A stretch of DNA of 5,340 nucleotides from Desulfurivibrio alkaliphilus (GCA_011048585.1 DSDS01000101.1:1-5340), one strand, 5' to 3'; shown: positions 1-5,340, numbered from the stretch's first letter. Translations and numbers: made by a program. The notes: generated by a model from the sequence alone, not told the origin.

Positions 1-1
1 A

Positions 2-268
2 CACAAGATCGTCTGCCTGGAGTGTGGCGAGGAGTTCAAGATGATCTCCCCCAAGCACCTTAAGTCCCATGGACTTACCAGGCGCGAATATCGTAAGAAG
101 TGGGGTTTGCCCCTGCGCCAGGCCTTATGCGCCAAGGAGTTATCCGATCGCCGCAAAAAGGCGGGTAAGGCTCGCGGCTTGCCCGAGAACCTGCGTAAGT
201 CCATCGCCGAGCGCTCCGGCAAGAGCAAACCCAAGAGAGCCCCCCGGGTAGCCGGCAAAAAAGCATAA
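2..268 (+). CDS. Ros/MucR-family zinc-finger transcriptional regulator, C-terminal part (5' end outside window)
   Basis: The reading frame is open from the window edge and ends at TAA 266-268, giving 88 visible residues. Near its start is a C-x2-C-G motif (Cys at visible residues 5 and 8), followed by H-L-x2-H (His 19 and 23), then GLTRREYRKKWGLP. This order, a single prokaryotic C2H2 zinc finger followed by a 'T-x-x-E-Y-R-x-K-W-G-L-P' helix, is characteristic of the Ros/MucR family. These proteins bind AT-rich DNA and regulate envelope, exopolysaccharide or cell-cycle genes. The tail, about the last 25 residues, is rich in Lys and Arg and probably disordered, and may add non-specific DNA contact. 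The N-terminal oligomerisation region and promoter lie upstream of the window. murI starts 11 nt downstream. The family call is firm; target genes cannot be told from this sequence. Confidence 0.87.
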   Translation, partial: HKIVCLECGEEFKMISPKHLKSHGLTRREYRKKWGLPLRQALCAKELSDRRKKAGKARGLPENLRKSIAERSGKSKPKRAPRVAGKKA

Positions 269-279
269 GCTTCATTATT

Positions 280-1083
280 ATGATAGGTATTTTTGATTCC
301 GGGGTGGGGGGAATGACGGTGGCCCGGGCTATCGAACAGGCCCTGCCGGATTACCGGTTGGTCTATTTCGGGGATCTGGCCCGCACCCCATACGGCTCCA
401 AAAGCCCCGATACCATCTCCCGCTACTCCTGTCAGAACGTGGATTTTCTCCTGGCCCGGGGGGCCAGGCTGATTGTGGTCGCCTGCAACTCGGCGGCCAG
501 TGTCGGGGCGGAGCGTCTGCGGGCCACCTATGATCTGCCCATCTTCGAGGTGATCGGCCCGGCGGTGGCGCAGGCGGTGCGATTCAGCTCCGGAGGGCGG
601 GTCGGGGTGATCGGCACCCGGGCCACCATCCGCAGTGGGGTCTATGAGCGGCTGATTCGGGGGCAGCGGGATCACTTTCAGGTTTTTTCCGCCCCCTGCC
701 CATTGCTGGTTCCCCTGGTGGAAGAGGGCTGGCTCGATAAGCGGGAGACCAAGATGATTCTGCGCCGCTATCTGGCTCCCTTAAAGCAGCAGCAGGTGGA
801 TACCCTGGTGCTGGGCTGTACCCACTATCCCCTGCTCAAGGAGCTGATTCAGCGTCGAATCGGGAATCGGGTCAAGGTGATCGACTCCTCCCGGGCCCTG
901 GCCGCCGATCTGCGGCACTTTCTGGACGCCAACCCGAAGGTGGCCCAAACCCTGAGCCGTCGCGGCGAGGGGGAAAACCTCTACTATGTGTCGGACGTTA
1001 CCGAAGCGGCGGCCCAGATCGCCCGCCGTATTTTCGGCCGGAGCATGGAGTTGCGGCCGGCCGACGATACCGGCGATCAATAA
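280..1083 (+). CDS. murI: Glutamate racemase
   Basis: This cytoplasmic, cofactor-independent enzyme interconverts L- and D-glutamate and supplies D-Glu for peptidoglycan stem peptides. The 267 residues match the usual family length. The N-terminus GIFDSGVGGMTV carries the conserved Asp6-Ser7, and YFGDLARTPYG (residues 29-39) is the family substrate-loop motif. The two catalytic cysteines are visible: Cys69 in VVACNSAA and Cys180 in LGCTHYPLL, the latter followed by His182. The P-L-V-E-E-G segment (145-150) holds the conserved acidic residues. The ATG at 280 is chosen because the family motif begins at residue 3. No Shine-Dalgarno sequence precedes it; the 11 nt between the regulator stop and this ATG are AT-rich. 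Translation may therefore be weak or coupled to the upstream gene. lolA follows after 11 nt. Confidence 0.97.
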   Translation: MIGIFDSGVGGMTVARAIEQALPDYRLVYFGDLARTPYGSKSPDTISRYSCQNVDFLLARGARLIVVACNSAASVGAERLRATYDLPIFEVIGPAVAQAVRFSSGGRVGVIGTRATIRSGVYERLIRGQRDHFQVFSAPCPLLVPLVEEGWLDKRETKMILRRYLAPLKQQQVDTLVLGCTHYPLLKELIQRRIGNRVKVIDSSRALAADLRHFLDANPKVAQTLSRRGEGENLYYVSDVTEAAAQIARRIFGRSMELRPADDTGDQ

Positions 1084-1094
1084 ATGGAAGGCAG

Positions 1095-1799
1095 ATGAAC
1101 CAGAAAGTCAGCTTTTATCTCCGTTGTCGCTGGTCCGGATCCCGGTTGGCCTTGTTGTTGGCCCTGTTGTTGCTGCTGGCCCCGGGTCCGGCCCCGGCCG
1201 CCGGCGGTCCCGCCGAGCTGGAAGGGGTGGCCCGGCAACTACAGGAAACTTATAATCGGACCGGCAGTTTCCGGGCCCAGTTCCGGCAGCTGACCACTCT
1301 GCCGATGGGGGGGCGGCAGCGGGAGGGAGCGGGCACGGTGATCTTTCGCAAGCCCCACCAGATGCGCTGGGAATACGATCTCCCCGACCATCAGGTCCTG
1401 GTCAGCGACGGCCGCCAGGTGCGTCTCTATTTCGCCGCCAGCCGCCAGATGATGCTGCGGGATGTGGCTGATTACCTGGAGAGTGACGTCACCTACGCCT
1501 TTTTCTCCGGCACCGGTGATCTGCTGCGCGATTTCAGCGTCGAGGAGATTCCGGCCGCCGAGGTCCGTCCCGGCCGGGGTCATCTCCTGCGCCTGGTGCC
1601 CCGCGAACTGCACCCCCAGGTGGAGTACCTTGATCTGGAGGCCGACCGGGACAGCTTTCTGATCCGCCGCCTGGAGATCGTCGACCACTTCGGCAGCGTC
1701 ACCACCCTGAATTTCTCCCGGATCGAACTCGACCCGGAACTGCCCCCCGATTTTTATCGCTTCACCCCGCCTGACGGTACCGAAATCCTCGGTCAGTAA
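1095..1799 (+). CDS. lolA: Outer-membrane lipoprotein carrier protein LolA (periplasmic chaperone)
   Basis: LolA takes lipoproteins released by the LolCDE transporter at the inner membrane and carries them across the periplasm to the outer membrane. The 234-residue precursor starts with a signal peptide: Arg10, Arg12 and Arg17, a Leu/Ala core at 18-29, then PGPAPAA, with likely signal peptidase I cleavage after Ala36 (no lipobox Cys). The mature part follows the family pattern: an early helix with FRAQFRQ (about 59-65), then GTVIFRKPHQMRWEYDLP (about 79-96), the beta-sheet strip with conserved Arg and Trp, followed by VLVSDGRQVRLYF. ATG 1095 is preceded by GGAAGG at 1086-1091, a short 3-nt spacing. 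The hydrophobic core is encoded by an in-frame 12-bp near-repeat (1146-1169). No lolB is visible here, which fits many non-gamma proteobacteria (family knowledge). Confidence 0.92.
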   Translation: MNQKVSFYLRCRWSGSRLALLLALLLLLAPGPAPAAGGPAELEGVARQLQETYNRTGSFRAQFRQLTTLPMGGRQREGAGTVIFRKPHQMRWEYDLPDHQVLVSDGRQVRLYFAASRQMMLRDVADYLESDVTYAFFSGTGDLLRDFSVEEIPAAEVRPGRGHLLRLVPRELHPQVEYLDLEADRDSFLIRRLEIVDHFGSVTTLNFSRIELDPELPPDFYRFTPPDGTEILGQ

Positions 1800-1817
1800 A
1801 CCGCGTTTTGTTTGGAA

Positions 1818-1823
1818 AAGGAG
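1818..1823 (+). promoter_or_regulatory. Shine-Dalgarno site that fixes the yfcE start
   Basis: AAGGAG lies 9 nt before ATG 1833. The same frame is open back to a TTG at 1812, but that codon would place this ribosome-binding site inside the coding region and has no site of its own. The ATG is therefore the better start. Confidence 0.75.
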
Positions 1824-1832
1824 TTTGTTGAG

Positions 1833-2345
1833 ATGCGCATTGCCATTATGTCGGATACCCACGACCAGATCGCCAACCTGCGGGCGGCGGTAACCTATTG
1901 CAACGCCTACCAGGTGGGGATGATCATCCATTGCGGAGACCTGGTTTCCCCCTTCATGCTGGATGAGTTGGCCCGATTTGGCGGGCCGGTGCATCTGGTT
2001 TACGGCAACAACCCCGGTGACAAGCACCTGATCGCCCAGTCTTGCGGAACCAGGTTTCCCGCCCTTACCCATCACGGTGATTTCGGGGCGGTGGAGGCCG
2101 CCGGCCTGAAGTTCGCCTTCACCCACTATCCCCAGTTGGCCCGGGGCCTGGCGGCGCCGGGCAATTTCGATGTGGTCTGCTGCGGCCATAACCATCGCTA
2201 TCAGGTGGAGCGGATCGGTCCGACCCTGCTGATCAATCCCGGCGAACTGCTGGGCAAGGACGACCAGCCCGGTTTTGCCATTCTGGACGCCGGCAGCATG
2301 CGGGTTGAGCGGGTGGAGATCGGCGCTCCTTTTTCAGTCGACTGA
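1833..2345 (+). CDS. yfcE: YfcE/MJ0936-type metallophosphoesterase (phosphodiesterase)
   Basis: Small calcineurin-like phosphoesterase of 170 residues, close to the usual length of YfcE-type enzymes, which hydrolyse phosphodiester model substrates using Mn2+ or similar metals; the physiological substrate is generally unknown. All metal-ligand motifs are visible in order: S-D8-T-H10 at the N-terminus, H-C-G-D36, Y-G-N59-N (the GN[C/N]D-type motif), T-H98-Y and G-H119-N-H121, followed by LINPGE (133-138). The protein fills a single domain, with no signal peptide or extra domain, so it is cytoplasmic. It lies 33 nt after lolA, probably in the same operon. Its last 12 nt overlap the end of the convergent rlmB gene, and both proteins end in Ser-Val-Asp because the overlap is palindromic. 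The symbol is assigned by family resemblance. Confidence 0.88.
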   Translation: MRIAIMSDTHDQIANLRAAVTYCNAYQVGMIIHCGDLVSPFMLDELARFGGPVHLVYGNNPGDKHLIAQSCGTRFPALTHHGDFGAVEAAGLKFAFTHYPQLARGLAAPGNFDVVCCGHNHRYQVERIGPTLLINPGELLGKDDQPGFAILDAGSMRVERVEIGAPFSVD

Positions 2346-2360
2346 GGGTGGGAGCTGCCG
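2321..2360. repeat. Nested inverted repeat spanning the convergent yfcE/rlmB gene ends
   Basis: A perfect 12-bp palindrome, TCAGTCGACTGA (2334-2345), contains the stop codons of both convergent genes. It is enclosed by complementary arms CGGCGCTCC (2321-2329) and GGAGCTGCCG (2351-2360), which pair over 9 bp with one bulged T at 2356. RNA from either strand could form a compound hairpin: an outer 9-bp stem, an internal loop, then a 4-bp stem (TCAG/CTGA) with a TCGA tetraloop. Neither strand has a T-run directly after the outer stem, so this is not a canonical intrinsic terminator. It could still help end transcription or protect mRNA 3' ends (inference). The geometry is seen in the sequence; the function is not. 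Confidence 0.45.
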
Positions 2361-3116
2361 CCGCCTGATCTCGGCAAGCATGATTCCGGTCGCCACCGAG
2401 ACGTTGAGGGACTCCACGCCGGCGGCCAGGGGGATGGAGATCAGGAAGTCGCAGTGGCGGCGGAGCAGGGGGCGGATTCCCTTCTGCTCGTTGCCCACCA
2501 CCAGGCAGATGGGGCCGTTGAAGTCGGTTTGGTAGATGGTGGCCGGGGCGTCGCCGGCGGCGCCGTAGATCCAGAAACCCTGCTCCTTGAGCTTGCGCAG
2601 GGAATCGGCCAGATTGGTTACCTGGCAGATCTCCACCAGAGGCAGGGTGCCGGCGGCCGCCTTCATCACCGTGCCGGTGATGGGGGCGCTGCGATCCTTG
2701 GGGATGATCACGCCGTTGACCCCGAAGGCGGCGGCGGAGCGGATCACCGCCCCCAGATTGTGCGGGTCCTGCAAGGAATCCAGCATCAGCAGCAGGGGGA
2801 GGTCGCTGGTTCGGGCCAGGAGCTCCCCCAGGGATAGGGGGGGCGGAGTCCTGACCAGGGCCGCCACCCCCTGGTGGGCCGTGGTCTCGGCCTGTTCCGG
2901 CGGCAGGCCCTGCTCGACCCGGATCCGGTGGCGGTCGGCCAGTTCACCGATGCTCCGCGCCTTGGCGTCATCCCGCTTTTGAGCCAGGAAAATGGTCAGG
3001 ATCAGGTTGGGACGGCGACGCAGCAATTCACTCACCGGATGAACGCCCCAGATCATGGTGGTGCCGGCGGGGTCGTCAACCACCGGTTCACTTCTGCTTC
3101 GGCGTTGCTTTTTCAT
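2334..3116 (-). CDS. rlmB: RlmB/TrmH-family (SpoU) rRNA 2'-O-methyltransferase
   Basis: SAM-dependent SPOUT methyltransferase of 260 residues. Family members of this layout methylate the ribose of 23S rRNA (G2251 in E. coli for RlmB). Residues 1-18 are a basic, unstructured leader. Residues about 20-95 form the SpoU substrate-binding (L30e-like) domain, starting MIWGVHPVSELL. The catalytic domain follows with all three knot motifs: motif 1 N120-L-G-A-V-I-R126, motif 2 LVVGNEQKGI (205-214), and motif 3 SIPLAAGVESLNVSVATGI (227-245). ATG at 3114-3116 overlaps the gmk stop (ATGA), with GGAGG at 3123-3127 spaced 6 nt, supporting this start and translational coupling. It is the last gene of the minus operon. 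RlmB is more likely than tRNA TrmH because of the N-terminal domain; the exact target nucleotide is inferred. Confidence 0.9.
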   Translation of the reverse strand: MKKQRRSRSEPVVDDPAGTTMIWGVHPVSELLRRRPNLILTIFLAQKRDDAKARSIGELADRHRIRVEQGLPPEQAETTAHQGVAALVRTPPPLSLGELLARTSDLPLLLMLDSLQDPHNLGAVIRSAAAFGVNGVIIPKDRSAPITGTVMKAAAGTLPLVEICQVTNLADSLRKLKEQGFWIYGAAGDAPATIYQTDFNGPICLVVGNEQKGIRPLLRRHCDFLISIPLAAGVESLNVSVATGIMLAEIRRRQLPPSVD

Positions 3117-3745
3117 CCTGCGCCTCCGACCCCCGAGCCCTGATAGGAGGGCAGGGGGCGGCCGTCGGGCCCGCGCCGCCGCCGGCAGCGCTCGGCGATG
3201 ATGATCGCCCGGAGCAGGGCCTCCGCTTCCGCCAGCTGGTCATTAATGACCAGGTAGTCGTACCAGGATGCCTCGGCCATCTCCCGGCGGGCGTTTTCCA
3301 GCCGCAGGGCGATCACCTCGGGTTGATCGGTGTTGCGGCCCCGGAGCCGCTGTTCCAAAACGGCGGGGGAGGGGGGGGCGATGAAGAGAAAGACGGCGGC
3401 AATCTCACGCAGGTCGCGGATCTGGCGGGCCCCCTGGACATCGATATCGAGGAAAATATCCTCGCCCCGGTCCAGGGTCGCCTGGACCGCCCGGCGGCTG
3501 GTACCGTAAAAGTTGCCGTGCACCTCGGCCCACTCCAGGAAATCCTGCTGTTCCCGCATCCGGTCGAAGGTCGCCCGGTCCACGAAATGGTAATCCACGC
3601 CGTCCTGTTCGCCGGCTCGGGGAGCCCTGGTGGTGTGGGAAACCGAAAATCCGGCCCGGGGAGTGACGGCTAGAATACGTTTCAGCAAGGTGGTTTTGCC
3701 CGCCCCCGAGGGGGCGGAGACGACAAAGAGGCAGCCCCGGCTCAT
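3113..3745 (-). CDS. gmk: Guanylate kinase
   Basis: Transfers phosphate from ATP to GMP to give GDP, an essential step in guanine nucleotide synthesis in the cytosol. The 210 residues fit the family. The P-loop SAPSGAGKTTL (10-20) opens the protein. The GMP-binding region follows: SVSHTTRAPRAGE with Ser36, Arg40 and Arg43, then DGVDYHF (Tyr52), FLEWAEVHGNFYGTSR with Glu71 and Tyr80, and LDIDVQGARQI (99-109). RLRGRNTD (133-140) is the lid arginine segment, and YDYLVIND (162-169) is the typical C-terminal strand. The last 23 or so residues are Arg- then Gly-rich and not part of the conserved fold. AGGGAG at 3754-3759 sits 8 nt before ATG 3745. The start overlaps the RemA stop and the stop overlaps the rlmB start, both as ATGA. 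Confidence 0.97.
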   Translation of the reverse strand: MSRGCLFVVSAPSGAGKTTLLKRILAVTPRAGFSVSHTTRAPRAGEQDGVDYHFVDRATFDRMREQQDFLEWAEVHGNFYGTSRRAVQATLDRGEDIFLDIDVQGARQIRDLREIAAVFLFIAPPSPAVLEQRLRGRNTDQPEVIALRLENARREMAEASWYDYLVINDQLAEAEALLRAIIIAERCRRRRGPDGRPLPSYQGSGVGGAG

Positions 3746-4038
3746 GGCTTGATCTCCCTGATGGGCGGTTCCTCTTCGCCCTTGCCGCGGGATTCGGCTC
3801 CAGCGGCATAGCGCAGGGTGATGGTTTCCGGCTGAACCGAGGAGAGGATCAGGTGGTTGCTGTCCAGGATGATGATCGAGCGGGTTCGCCGCCCCTCGGT
3901 CACGTCGATCAGCCTTTTCTGCTCCCTGGCCTCGTCCCGCAGCTTCTTCATCGGCGAGGATTTGGGGTTGACCACCGCCAGCACCCGCCCGGCCGCCACC
4001 GCGTTGCCGAACCCCACATTGATCATTCTTTGATCCAT
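3742..4038 (-). CDS. remA: RemA-like (DUF370) DNA-binding regulatory protein
   Basis: 98-residue DUF370 protein. Its first 75 or so residues align in register by eye with Bacillus subtilis RemA as I recall it: INVGFGNAVAAGR near the start, P25-x-S-x-P29, LIDVTEGRRTRS (43-54), then LDSNHLILSSVQPETI (58-73). Arg18, Arg50 and Arg51, positions known to be needed for RemA function, are all kept. In B. subtilis RemA forms ring-shaped oligomers that bind DNA and activate biofilm-matrix and osmoprotection genes; the role in this organism is unknown. The last 20 or so residues (RGKGEEEPPIREIKP) are a charged tail of low conservation. A GA-rich ribosome-binding stretch (complement of about 4046-4055) overlaps the yicC stop, with about 7 nt to ATG 4038. 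Placement between yicC and gmk is the same gene order as in Firmicutes. Confidence 0.93.
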   Translation of the reverse strand: MDQRMINVGFGNAVAAGRVLAVVNPKSSPMKKLRDEAREQKRLIDVTEGRRTRSIIILDSNHLILSSVQPETITLRYAAGAESRGKGEEEPPIREIKP

Positions 4039-4054
4039 ACCGTTGCTCTCCCCC

Positions 4055-4939
4055 TCACTCCAGGTTCTGGACCTGTTCGCGCATCTTTTCCACTTCGTTT
4101 TTCAACTCCACGCTGAGGTGGGCCACCCGCGAGTCGCTGATCTTGGAGGCGATGGTGTTGATCTCCCGGAAAAATTCCTGGAGCAGAAAATCCAGCCGCC
4201 GGCCGGTGGGTTCATCCGCCTCCAGAAAGGAGGCGAATTGGTCGAGGTGGCTGGCCAGCCGGACCATCTCTTCGCTGATATCGCTGCGGTCGGCCAGCAA
4301 AGCCACCTCCTGGGCCAGACGCCACGGGTCCAGGTCGACCCCGTTGAGCAGATTCTCCAGCCGTTCCCGCAACTTGTCCTGCCGCCGTTGGGTCAGGGCG
4401 GGAAGATCGCTCTCCAGTTGGTGCAGCACCTGGCGAATTCTGGCCAGCCGGGCCAGCAGCTCCCGCTTGGTGGCCTCCCCTTCGCTCTCCCGCATCACCC
4501 CGGTGTTTGTCAGGGCGGCGCCCAAAGCCGCCCGGATCAACGGCCAGGCGGCTTCGGGCTCTTCCGCCCGCTCCTCCACCGGGCTGAGAACTCCGGGCAG
4601 CTCCCGCAGCATGGCCAAATCAGGGCGGCCGGTCAGGTTTAACTCGTCCCGCAACTGCTCAAGCCCACGCAGATATTCCCGGGCCAGGGGCAGGTTGACC
4701 GCCAGCGAGGGGCCTGCGGCTTGTCCCGTCAGGTAAAGGGAGACCTCCACATGGCCCCGGCTGTAGGCGCCGGCCACCTCCCGTTTGATCGTCTCTTCCA
4801 GGGGGGCGTACTGACGGGGCAGGCGGACCTTGATATCACGGTAGCGATGGTTGAGCGAACGCACCTCCGCAGTCCAGGTGCGTTCCTGGTCCACGGCTTC
4901 GCCGCGGCCGAATGCGGTCATGCTGCGGGGATAACTCAT
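4055..4939 (-). CDS. yicC: YicC-family endoribonuclease
   Basis: Single-stranded-RNA endoribonuclease family; E. coli YicC is linked to small-RNA turnover and stationary-phase survival (family knowledge). The N-terminal YicC domain begins RSMTAFGRGE, continues with VRSLNHRYRDIKVRLP and holds the RGHVEV segment. The C-terminal domain (former DUF1732) is complete: SDISEEMVRLASHLDQF, then GRRLDFLLQEFFREINTIAS (DFLxQExxREINTxxSK pattern), ending in REQVQNLE as in most members. The chosen start (ATG at 4937-4939, 294 residues) puts the SMTAFGR motif at residue 6, as is usual. An upstream in-frame ATG at 4975 would add 12 non-conserved residues. Neither start has a clear Shine-Dalgarno, so the start is uncertain. 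The stop lies 16 nt before remA. It is the first gene of the yicC-remA-gmk-rlmB operon. Confidence 0.93.
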   Translation of the reverse strand: MSYPRSMTAFGRGEAVDQERTWTAEVRSLNHRYRDIKVRLPRQYAPLEETIKREVAGAYSRGHVEVSLYLTGQAAGPSLAVNLPLAREYLRGLEQLRDELNLTGRPDLAMLRELPGVLSPVEERAEEPEAAWPLIRAALGAALTNTGVMRESEGEATKRELLARLARIRQVLHQLESDLPALTQRRQDKLRERLENLLNGVDLDPWRLAQEVALLADRSDISEEMVRLASHLDQFASFLEADEPTGRRLDFLLQEFFREINTIASKISDSRVAHLSVELKNEVEKMREQVQNLE

Positions 4940-4975
4940 CGATAATAACCAGGGTTGGGTTGGTTGGAGTCGCAT

Positions 4976-5136
4976 GAAACAGGGGGTAAGCCAGTCACTA
5001 TATACCTCGCCGCGCCGCTTGGCAAGAATCTCTTGGAGTTGATCTCCTGAAGGGGGAGGGCCTGATTGTCGCCGCGGGGTTGCTTTTTGGGGCGATATGT
5101 GAGACTAAATCCATGGATGTTTGCAGTGATGTCCGG
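4976..5136. other. Intergenic region between the yicC operon and the transposase tail
   Basis: About 160 nt holding the yicC promoter and no convincing gene on either strand. From about 5090 rightward the sequence is visibly richer in A and T than the rest of the window. One end of the insertion sequence implied by the transposase tail should fall in this interval. I cannot place its terminal inverted repeat or a target duplication because the other end is outside the window. Confidence 0.5.
4997..5025 (-). promoter_or_regulatory. Predicted sigma70-type promoter of the yicC-remA-gmk-rlmB operon
   Basis: On the minus strand, TTGCCA (complement of 5020-5025; 5 of 6 match to TTGACA) and TATAGT (complement of 4997-5002; 5 of 6 match to TATAAT) are separated by exactly 17 nt. 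Transcription would begin near 4990. That leaves a leader of about 15 nt to the upstream ATG (4975) or about 50 nt to the preferred ATG (4939). The site is correctly placed for the whole minus operon, and no other comparably good site was seen between yicC and the transposase tail. Confidence 0.65.
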
Positions 5137-5340
5137 TTAGAGATTTGCGTGCAGTTTTCTCATTTTTCTTTGGGCCTTGTCCCCCCATCGTCGTGCGCTG
5201 GGGGGTTTGCTACTGGGGGCTTGCAACGCCTCGTTGCGGATCTGGTTTCTCAGTTGCCGAACACGACGAATAAAGACCGGTTCCCCATGCTGTTCCTGGC
5301 AGTAAATCGCCAGCAGCAGGTAGGTGATTAGGCCGGACAG
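5137..5340 (-). CDS. Transposase C-terminal end, IS4-like (5' end outside window)
   Basis: A minus-strand frame is open from the window edge to TAA (complement of 5137-5139), giving 67 visible residues. It begins LSGLITYLLLAIYCQEQHGE and continues PVFIRRVRQLRNQIRNEALQ. A hydrophobic helix followed by a basic segment is how I recall the C-terminal end of DDE transposases of the IS4 group, after the catalytic Glu helix. The catalytic DDE residues themselves lie outside the window. The final 27 residues (from APSSKPPSARRW) are basic and low in complexity, and look like a run-on tail rather than part of the fold. Whether the gene is intact cannot be judged. The assignment is from memory of the family and is moderate. 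Confidence 0.55.
   Translation of the reverse strand: MSGLITYLLLAIYCQEQHGEPVFIRRVRQLRNQIRNEALQAPSSKPPSARRWGDKAQRKMRKLHANL

Noticed and set aside
1812..1832. TTG start that would add 7 residues to the phosphoesterase
   Set aside because: The Shine-Dalgarno AAGGAG lies inside this extension and is correctly spaced for ATG 1833, which also matches the usual family N-terminus.
1239..2195. Long minus-strand open frame (318 codons) opposite lolA and yfcE
   Set aside because: It lies antisense to two well-recognised genes, resembles no family I know, and is explained by high GC at third codon positions.
2307..2334. GAGCG/CGCTC arms followed by TTTTT at the end of yfcE, a possible intrinsic terminator
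   Set aside because: The stem is only 5 bp with a 12-nt loop and lies within the coding sequence; too weak to call.
2454..2982. Plus-strand open frames opposite rlmB
   Set aside because: They are antisense to the catalytic domain of a clear SPOUT methyltransferase and have no independent start signals or motifs.
4043..4642. Plus-strand open frames (199 and 197 codons, the latter to 4736) opposite yicC
   Set aside because: Both lie antisense to a complete YicC with conserved motifs at both ends; their Gln/Leu- and Ser/Arg-rich products look like shadow translation.
5035..5095. Short inverted repeats (GGAG/CTCC at 5035-5047; TCGCC/GGCGA near 5069-5092) as possible IS ends or a terminator
   Set aside because: Stems of 4-5 bp with no T-run, and no second copy in the window to compare with; expected by chance.
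5080..5331. Plus-strand open frame of 83 codons at the right edge
   Set aside because: No recognisable motif; it runs antisense to the transposase-like tail, which makes better protein sense.

Overview
The window is dense, GC-rich bacterial chromosome that looks like a Gram-negative bacterium, most likely one of the former Deltaproteobacteria (Desulfobacterota). This assignment is inference. It rests on four features together: a Ros/MucR zinc-finger regulator, a periplasmic lipoprotein carrier (LolA, so an outer membrane is present), a RemA/DUF370 protein between yicC and gmk, and GC-rich codon use. No rRNA or other taxonomic marker is present.

Layout. Left half, + strand: the C-terminal end of a Ros/MucR-type regulator (2-268, cut by the window edge), glutamate racemase murI (280-1083), outer-membrane lipoprotein carrier lolA (1095-1799) and a YfcE-type metallophosphoesterase (1833-2345). 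Gaps are 11, 11 and 33 nt, so these genes are probably co-transcribed. Right half, - strand, read right to left: yicC (4939-4055), remA-like (4038-3742), gmk (3745-3113) and an RlmB/TrmH-type 2'-O-methyltransferase (3116-2334). RemA/gmk and gmk/rlmB share 4-nt ATGA stop/start overlaps, and a good sigma70-type promoter lies just upstream of yicC. The two operons converge and overlap by 12 nt at 2334-2345. That overlap is itself a perfect palindrome, so both proteins end in the same residues, Ser-Val-Asp.

Right edge: past the yicC promoter lies a short, AT-richer intergenic stretch. Beyond it is the 3' end of a - strand reading frame (5340-5137) that resembles the C-terminus of an IS4-type transposase.

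How the genes work together: the + operon mixes cell-envelope functions (D-glutamate for peptidoglycan, lipoprotein transport) with a phosphodiesterase. The - operon combines nucleotide metabolism (GMP to GDP), RNA processing and modification (YicC, RlmB) and a small DNA-binding regulator. This is a mostly housekeeping region. I see no defence system, CRISPR array, RNA gene or clearly new system. The most unusual items are the palindromic convergent overlap inside a larger hairpin, the RemA-like gene in a Gram-negative context, and the transposase tail beside the yicC promoter.
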